Of a DNA stretch of 11,056 bases, positions 6,905-11,056 are shown one piece after another. The stretch spans positions 1-11,056 of the forward strand of contig JAICHS010000061.1 of the NCBI GenBank assembly GCA_025924775.1, in the 5' to 3' direction. The position numbers were made by a program, and so were the translations under genes. This DNA comes from Rhodanobacteraceae bacterium. Lineage in GTDB: Bacteria; Pseudomonadota; Gammaproteobacteria; Xanthomonadales; Rhodanobacteraceae. The notes beneath the pieces were generated by a model. That model made no database searches. It was not told where the DNA came from and was given only the letters and a program-made list of their open reading frames with translations. Every line of letters starts with the position of its first letter. Within the stretch, counting starts at the first letter, position 1.

Positions 6905-7177
6905 TTACTCGGCGCTGGAAGCCGGAGCAGCGGTTTCGGCGTGCTTCGCGCTGTGGTGCATCTTGGCGTGATGCTTCTTGGCGTGATGATGCCGCTTGGC
7001 AGCGGTCTTGTGCTCGGCCTTCGGGGCCTCGGTCGCGGCCGGGGCTTCGGCCTGCGCGGGCGCGGCGGCCGGAGCTTCGGCAGCGGCCGGAGCAGAGGTC
7101 GCGGGGGTGGTCTGGGCGGCAAACGCCGGGATCGAGAAAGCGGCCGCAACGATGGCGGCAAGGATCAGCTTACGCAT
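6905..7177 (-). CDS. small secreted Ala/Pro- and His/Lys-rich protein, acid-shock protein (Asr)-like
   Basis: This is a 90-residue protein with a Sec signal peptide: MRK, a hydrophobic core, then AFA-AQ with cleavage expected after residue 20. Residues 21-54 are a low-complexity Ala/Pro/Glu/Thr linker with repeated EAPAA units. Residues 55-81 are His- and Lys-rich, with nine histidines between H56 and H79 in a five-residue period (HHAKK, HHAKM, HHSAK). The architecture, with signal peptide, A/P-rich spacer and HHxK repeats, resembles E. coli Asr, a periplasmic acid-shock protein processed at low pH. Metal chelation or charge buffering in the periplasm would also fit. No conserved catalytic domain is seen. 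The start at 7177 has AGGAGA eight bases upstream. It is a single-gene unit, with its own terminator downstream and a 17-bp dyad upstream. The coding call is firm; the function is by resemblance only. Confidence 0.85.
   Translation of the reverse strand: MRKLILAAIVAAAFSIPAFAAQTTPATSAPAAAEAPAAAPAQAEAPAATEAPKAEHKTAAKRHHHAKKHHAKMHHSAKHAETAAPASSAE
6963..6992 (-). repeat. two tandem 15-bp repeats encoding HHAKx
   Basis: Two adjacent 15-bp units (6963-6977 and 6978-6992) differ at two positions. On the minus strand they encode parts of the HHAKM/HHAKK pattern of the small secreted protein. A further, more diverged His-containing unit flanks them. The unit length is a multiple of three, so copy changes would keep the frame. 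Confidence 0.65.
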
Positions 7178-7200
7178 TGCAATGGTCTCCTGGAAATGCG

Positions 7201-7217
7201 CGGGTCACGGTGACCCG
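7201..7217. promoter_or_regulatory. 17-bp perfect dyad upstream of the His-rich protein gene
   Basis: CGGGTCAC-G-GTGACCCG is a perfect inverted repeat with 8-bp arms and a single central base, 24 bp upstream of the ATG at 7177. It lies in the 202-bp divergent region between this gene and parE. Its symmetry and spacing suit a dimeric repressor or activator site, or a hairpin in the mRNA leader. No T tract follows it on either strand, so it is not a terminator. I could not identify a convincing promoter for either divergent gene in this region. Confidence 0.45.
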
Positions 7218-7379
7218 GCGGAGCGCATATTCCGCCCGATCGGCACACTGGACGCTGAACGCAAACGGGGTATTTTTTTGCCCGCCATCTTGCAATTCAA
7301 CGCGAGCAAGGATTGACCTTCGGCCCCCTGCTCGCCATGCTGGCCGGCTGTGCCGTTTGCCGCGCCCGGAACCTGATAC

Positions 7380-9275
7380 ATGGCCGCCTCCACCCGTTAC
7401 AACGCCGCCGACATTGAAGTACTGTCGGGCCTCGAACCCGTGCGCCGGCGTCCGGGCATGTATACCGACACCACGCGGCCCAACCACCTTGTTCAGGAAG
7501 TCGTCGACAACTCGGTGGACGAGGCGCTGGCGGGGTACGCAAAACAGATTGACGTGGTCGTGCACAAGGACGGTTCGGTCAGCGTGACCGACGACGGGCG
7601 CGGCATGCCGGTGGACCTGCATCCCGAGGAAGGCGTGCCGGGCGTCGAGCTGATCCTGACGCGCCTGCACGCCGGCGCCAAGTTTTCCGACCGCAACTAC
7701 ACCTTCTCCGGCGGCCTGCACGGTGTCGGCGTATCGGTGGTGAACGCACTGTCCGCGTTCCTGGAAGTCCTGATCCGGCGCGAGGGCACCGAATACCGGA
7801 TGCGCTTCAAGGACGGCGAACCCATCAGCAAGCTGGAAACGCTGGGCGATGTCGCCAAACGGCGTACCGGCACCACGCTGCGGTTCCTGCCCAACCCGAA
7901 GTATTTCGATACGCCGAAGTTGTCGCTGCCGAAGCTGAAGCACCTGTTGCGCGCCAAGGCCGTGCTGTGCGCGGGTTTGGAGGTGACGCTGCTGGATGAG
8001 GCCAGCGGCGAGCACGACGAGTGGCGTTACGAGGATGGCCTGGCCGAGTACCTGAAATCCGAGTTGGCCGGGGTAGCTTGCCTGCCCGCCGAGCTGTTCC
8101 TGCACCACGTCCAGCGCGACGATGGCGGCCTCGACGCCGCGCTCGCGTGGGTGCCGGAGGGCGAGCTGGTGCAGGAAAGCTACGTCAACCTCATTCCCAC
8201 CATCCAGGGCGGCACCCACGTCAACGGCCTGCGCTCGGGCCTGACCAACGCCGTGCGCGAGTTCTGCGACCTGCACAACCTGCTGCCACGCGGCGTGAAG
8301 CTGTCGCACGAAGACGTGTGGGAACGCGTGACGTTCGTGCTGTCCGTGAAGATGCGCGACCCGCAGTTCGCAGGCCAGATCAAGGAACGCCTCTCCTCCC
8401 GCGATGCGGCAAGCGCCACCGAAAACACGATCCATGACGCGTTTTCGTTGTGGCTGAACCAGAACGTCGCCGCCGGCGAAGCCATCGCGCAGCTTGCAAT
8501 CGAACACGCAACCGCGCGCATGAAGGCCGCCAAGCACGTCGTGCGCAAGAAGATCACCCAGGGCCCGGCCCTGCCCGGCAAGCTGGCCGACTGCGCATCG
8601 TCCGATCCCGACCGCACCGAGTTGTTCCTGGTCGAGGGCGACTCCGCCGGCGGCTCGGCCAAGCAGGCGCGCGACAAGGATTACCAGGCCATCCTGCCGC
8701 TGCGCGGCAAGATCCTGAATACGTGGGAAGTCGAATCGACTTCGGTGCTGGCCTCGGAGGAAGTGCACAACCTCGCGGTGGCCATCGGTTGCGACCCCGG
8801 CCGGGACGACATCTCGGGGCTGCGCTACGGCAAAATCATCATCCTGGCCGATGCCGATTCCGATGGCCTGCATATCGCGACGCTGCTGTCGGCACTGTTC
8901 CTGCGCCACTTCCCGGCGCTGGTGCGCGAAGGCCACGTGTGCGTGGCGATGCCGCCGCTGTTCCGCGTGGACGTGGGCAAGCAGGTGTTCTATTGCCTGG
9001 ACGAGGGCGAACGCGACGCGCTGCTGGCACGCATCGAGCGCGAAAAGATGAAGGGCACGGTCACGGTCACGCGCTTCAAGGGTCTGGGCGAAATGAATCC
9101 CGCGCAGTTGCGCGAATCCACCATCCACCCCGACACCCGGCGCCTGGTGCAACTGACCATCGATGACGATGCCGCCACCGCCAAACTGATGGACCTGCTG
9201 CTGGCCAAGAAGCGCGCCTCGGACCGCCGCAGCTGGCTGGAAGAAAAAGGCGACCTGGCATCGCTGGAAGCGTGA
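7380..9275 (+). CDS. parE: DNA topoisomerase IV subunit B (ParE)
   Basis: ParE is the ATPase subunit of topoisomerase IV, which with ParC decatenates daughter chromosomes and removes supercoils. The product is 631 residues against 630 in E. coli. The GHKL ATPase domain shows E40/N44/D47 in EVVDNSVDEAL, DDGRGMP at 71-77 and the GGLHGVGVSVVNAL lid motif. The transducer domain follows. The TOPRIM domain has EGDSAGG at 419-425 and the metal-binding DADSDG at 491-496, with PLRGKILNTWEVES and RFKGLGEMNPAQL between and after them. The C-terminus, KKRASDRRSWLEEKGD, is typical of ParE. It lacks the roughly 170-residue insertion that marks proteobacterial GyrB, so ParE is preferred. The ATG at 7380 is the conserved start although the upstream GGAA is a weak ribosome site. 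No promoter is obvious in the preceding 202 bp. parC is not in the window. Confidence 0.97.
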   Translation: MAASTRYNAADIEVLSGLEPVRRRPGMYTDTTRPNHLVQEVVDNSVDEALAGYAKQIDVVVHKDGSVSVTDDGRGMPVDLHPEEGVPGVELILTRLHAGAKFSDRNYTFSGGLHGVGVSVVNALSAFLEVLIRREGTEYRMRFKDGEPISKLETLGDVAKRRTGTTLRFLPNPKYFDTPKLSLPKLKHLLRAKAVLCAGLEVTLLDEASGEHDEWRYEDGLAEYLKSELAGVACLPAELFLHHVQRDDGGLDAALAWVPEGELVQESYVNLIPTIQGGTHVNGLRSGLTNAVREFCDLHNLLPRGVKLSHEDVWERVTFVLSVKMRDPQFAGQIKERLSSRDAASATENTIHDAFSLWLNQNVAAGEAIAQLAIEHATARMKAAKHVVRKKITQGPALPGKLADCASSDPDRTELFLVEGDSAGGSAKQARDKDYQAILPLRGKILNTWEVESTSVLASEEVHNLAVAIGCDPGRDDISGLRYGKIIILADADSDGLHIATLLSALFLRHFPALVREGHVCVAMPPLFRVDVGKQVFYCLDEGERDALLARIEREKMKGTVTVTRFKGLGEMNPAQLRESTIHPDTRRLVQLTIDDDAATAKLMDLLLAKKRASDRRSWLEEKGDLASLEA

Positions 9276-9326
9276 TCGGCCGCCAGCCTGTTCCCGGTCA
9301 AGCCCGCTTGCCAGCCGTGGCGCTAA

Positions 9327-9344
9327 GGTAGGCGCACGCCTGCC
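9327..9344 (+). other. small hairpin abutting the nbaC ribosome-binding site
   Basis: GGTAGGCG and CGCCTGCC pair (one G-U) around a 2-4 nt loop and end immediately before the AGGGA Shine-Dalgarno at 9345-9349. In a parE-nbaC transcript it could influence nbaC initiation. No T tract follows, so it is not a parE terminator. Confidence 0.3.
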
Positions 9345-9356
9345 AGGGAAACGTCC

Positions 9357-9872
9357 ATGTCGCTTACCCCGCCGTTCAACCTGCAACGTTGGATCGACGA
9401 GCACCGCCACCTGCTGAAACCGCCGGTGGGCAACAAGTGCATCGTCGATGGTGACTTCATCATCATGATCGTGGGTGGGCCGAATTCGCGCACCGACTAC
9501 CACTGGGACGAAGGCCCGGAGTTCTTCTACCAGCTCGAGGGCGAAATGGTGCTGCGCGTGCAGGACGACGGCCAGCGCCGCGACCTGCCGATCCGCGCGG
9601 GTGAAATCTTCTATCTGCCGCCGCGCACGCCGCACTCGCCGCAACGGATGCCGAACTCGATCGGCCTGGTGATCGAACGCCGCCGCCTGCCGCACGAAAA
9701 GGACGGGCTGCTGTGGTTCTGCGAGAAGTGCAACCACAAACTGTACGAGGAATATTTCGTGCTCGGCAGCATCGAAAAGGATTTCCCGCCGGTGTTCCAG
9801 CGCTACTACGGCTCGCTGGACGCGCGTACCTGCGTGGCTTGCGGCCACGTGGACCAGCCACCCGGCAAGTAG
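9357..9872 (+). CDS. nbaC: 3-hydroxyanthranilate 3,4-dioxygenase
   Basis: This non-haem Fe(II) extradiol dioxygenase of the cupin fold converts 3-hydroxyanthranilate to 2-amino-3-carboxymuconate semialdehyde, which cyclises to quinolinate for NAD synthesis or enters nitrobenzoate/tryptophan catabolism. The product is 171 residues, the normal bacterial length. The iron ligands are H49, E55 and H93, and the substrate-binding arginines R45 and R97 and glutamate E107 are present, matching the Cupriavidus metallidurans enzyme with a shift of two to three residues. The rubredoxin-like C-terminal iron site is intact with C122/C125 and C159/C162. The ATG at 9357 has AGGGA seven bases upstream. It starts 81 bp after parE on the same strand with no terminator between, so read-through from parE is possible. 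Kynurenine formamidase, kynurenine 3-monooxygenase and kynureninase genes are not in the window. Confidence 0.96.
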   Translation: MSLTPPFNLQRWIDEHRHLLKPPVGNKCIVDGDFIIMIVGGPNSRTDYHWDEGPEFFYQLEGEMVLRVQDDGQRRDLPIRAGEIFYLPPRTPHSPQRMPNSIGLVIERRRLPHEKDGLLWFCEKCNHKLYEEYFVLGSIEKDFPPVFQRYYGSLDARTCVACGHVDQPPGK

Positions 9873-9876
9873 TGAT

Positions 9877-9962
9877 TGGTGCGCGGGGCGGGAATCGAAC
9901 CCGCACGGCCAAGGGCCGGGGGATTTTAAGTCCCCTGCGTCTACCGGTTCCGCCACCCGCGC
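9877..9962 (-). tRNA. tRNA-Leu, anticodon UAA, CCA encoded
   Basis: Reading the minus strand, the acceptor stem GCGCGGG (9956-9962) pairs with CCCGCGC (9881-9887), followed by discriminator A and an encoded CCA (9877-9879). The anticodon stem GGGGA/TCCCC carries the loop CTTAAAA, giving anticodon TAA (9926-9928) for UUA codons. A long class II variable arm (CGGCC/GGCCG) and a T arm GCGGG-TTCGATT-CCCGC are present, as expected of tRNA-Leu. It lies 45 bp after the clpX stop on the same strand and four bases from the convergent nbaC stop. No separate promoter or terminator is visible, so it may be processed from the clpX transcript. Confidence 0.96.
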
Positions 9963-10007
9963 ATGCGCCGCCGCGTCACCACGGCAACTCCACCGACCAG
10001 CCCCGGG

Positions 10008-11056
10008 TCAGGCAGCGTCGCCCTCGCCCGCCACGCGCTGCTGCTGCAGGTTGCCGCGGTAGATGAGATAAGGCTCGGCCTGGCCGTTGATGACGGCCTC
10101 GTCCACCACGACCTTGCTGACGTGCTCCAGCGAGGGCAGCTCGTACATCGTATCCAGCAGCACGCTCTCGAGGATGGTGCGCAGGCCGCGCGCGCCGGTC
10201 TTGCGCTTGATCGCACGCTTGGCGATGGCGTTCAACGCGTCGGGGCGGAATTCCAGTTCGACGTTTTCCATGTCGAACATTTTCTTGAACTGCTTGGTGA
10301 TGGCGTTCTTCGGCTCGGTGAGGATCTTCACCAGCGCATCCTCGTCCAGTTCATCCAGCGTCGCGACCACGGGCAGGCGTCCGACGAACTCGGGGATCAG
10401 GCCGTACTTCACCAGGTCTTCCGGCTCCACGTTGGCCAGCAGCGCGCCCACGTTCTGCCGGCGCTGCTTCGAACGGATCTCGGCGGAAAATCCGATGCCG
10501 GTGGTTTCCGAGCGCTGCTGGATCACCTTGTCGAGGCCCGAGAACGCACCACCGCAGATGAACAGGATGTTCTTGGTGTCGACCTGCAGGAACTCCTGCT
10601 GTGGATGCTTGCGGCCGCCCTGTGGCGGCACCGAGGCCACGGTGCCTTCGATCAACTTCAGCAGCGCCTGCTGCACGCCTTCGCCGGACACGTCGCGCGT
10701 GATCGACGGGTTTTCGCTCTTGCGCGAGATCTTGTCGATCTCGTCGATGTAGACGATGCCGGTCTGCGCCTTCTCGACGTCGTAGTCGCACTTCTGCAGC
10801 AGTTTCTGGATGATGTTCTCGACGTCCTCACCCACGTAGCCCGCTTCGGTCAGGGTGGTGGCATCGGCGATGGTGAACGGCACGTTCAACAGGCGCGCCA
10901 GGGTTTCGGCCAGCAGCGTCTTGCCGCAGCCGGTCGGACCGATCAGCAGAATGTTGGATTTCGCGAGCTCGATGTCGTCCTTCTTGGCGCGCGATTCCAT
11001 GCGCTTGTAGTGGTTGTACACCGCCACCGCCAGCGCCTTCTTGGCGCGCGACTGCC
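10008..11056 (-). CDS. clpX: ATP-dependent Clp protease ATP-binding subunit ClpX, 5' end outside window
   Basis: ClpX is the hexameric AAA+ unfoldase that recognises tagged substrates such as ssrA-tagged proteins and feeds them to ClpP. The window holds the last 348 codons; comparison with E. coli (424 residues) indicates that about 80 residues with the N-terminal zinc-binding domain lie beyond the right edge. Visible motifs in order are Walker A GPTGCGKT (E. coli 119-126), the GYVG pore loop, Walker B IVYIDEID, the RKH loop (GGRKHPQQE), the ClpP-docking IGF loop (TTGIGFSAE) and sensor 2 GARGLR. All are intact. The frame is open to the last full codon in the window, so internal GTG/ATG codons are not starts. 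clpP would be expected upstream, outside the window. Downstream is tRNA-Leu and then convergent nbaC, so lon, the frequent clpX neighbour, is not on this side. Confidence 0.97.
   Translation of the reverse strand, partial: QSRAKKALAVAVYNHYKRMESRAKKDDIELAKSNILLIGPTGCGKTLLAETLARLLNVPFTIADATTLTEAGYVGEDVENIIQKLLQKCDYDVEKAQTGIVYIDEIDKISRKSENPSITRDVSGEGVQQALLKLIEGTVASVPPQGGRKHPQQEFLQVDTKNILFICGGAFSGLDKVIQQRSETTGIGFSAEIRSKQRRQNVGALLANVEPEDLVKYGLIPEFVGRLPVVATLDELDEDALVKILTEPKNAITKQFKKMFDMENVELEFRPDALNAIAKRAIKRKTGARGLRTILESVLLDTMYELPSLEHVSKVVVDEAVINGQAEPYLIYRGNLQQQRVAGEGDAA

Noticed and set aside
7260..7290. GGGG-TATTTTTTT-GCCC tract as terminator or promoter before parE
   Set aside because: The stem would be only three or four pairs with the T run in the loop, and no -35 of useful quality is found at the right distance for a TATTTT -10.
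7314..7415. Short frame before parE (TTG at 7314) with a lipobox-like LAGC
   Set aside because: The start has no properly spaced ribosome site, the peptide would overlap parE out of frame and the resemblance to a lipoprotein signal is limited to a few residues.
7170..9956. 928-codon open frame on the minus strand opposite parE and nbaC
   Set aside because: It spans two well-identified genes on the other strand and enters the tRNA gene; typical third-position GC effect.

Overview
The window is a dense, GC-rich stretch of bacterial chromosome made almost entirely of housekeeping genes. S15, PNPase, ParE and ClpX of gammaproteobacterial type, together with a 3-hydroxyanthranilate dioxygenase, a KorA/GltD-like 2-oxoacid oxidoreductase pair and a CCCGCTTGCGGG-type interspersed repeat, suggest a Xanthomonadales (Lysobacterales) bacterium. 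That assignment is inference from gene content; no marker phylogeny was possible.

Layout, left to right. (1) 1-3945, minus strand: an operon of a GltD-like FAD/NADPH oxidoreductase with two C-terminal [4Fe-4S] motifs (2010-3860), a palindromic repeat element (1868-1982), then a fused gamma-alpha subunit of a 2-oxoacid:acceptor oxidoreductase (korA, from 1834 to the left edge). The thiamine-diphosphate beta subunit is expected just outside the left edge. (2) 4069-6763, minus strand: promoter, structured leader, rpsO, pnp and a strong terminator. (3) 6846-7217: a small secreted His/Lys/Ala/Pro-rich protein resembling acid-shock protein Asr, with its own terminator and a 17-bp dyad upstream. (4) 7380-9872, plus strand: parE (topoisomerase IV subunit B), then nbaC (3-hydroxyanthranilate 3,4-dioxygenase, kynurenine route to quinolinate/NAD). 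(5) 9877-11056, minus strand: tRNA-Leu(UAA) and the 5'-truncated clpX.

No phage, transposase, CRISPR or defence genes are visible. The non-coding parts are the less routine content: a roughly 78-nt extended stem-loop in the rpsO leader (candidate S15 autoregulatory RNA), a repeat element splitting the oxidoreductase operon in front of a korA start with no visible Shine-Dalgarno, a palindrome inside a candidate promoter spacer, and the His-rich secreted peptide with 15-bp coding repeats. The KorA plus flavoprotein pair would join 2-oxoacid oxidation to NADP(H) and fits an aerobe better than a plain ferredoxin-linked enzyme.
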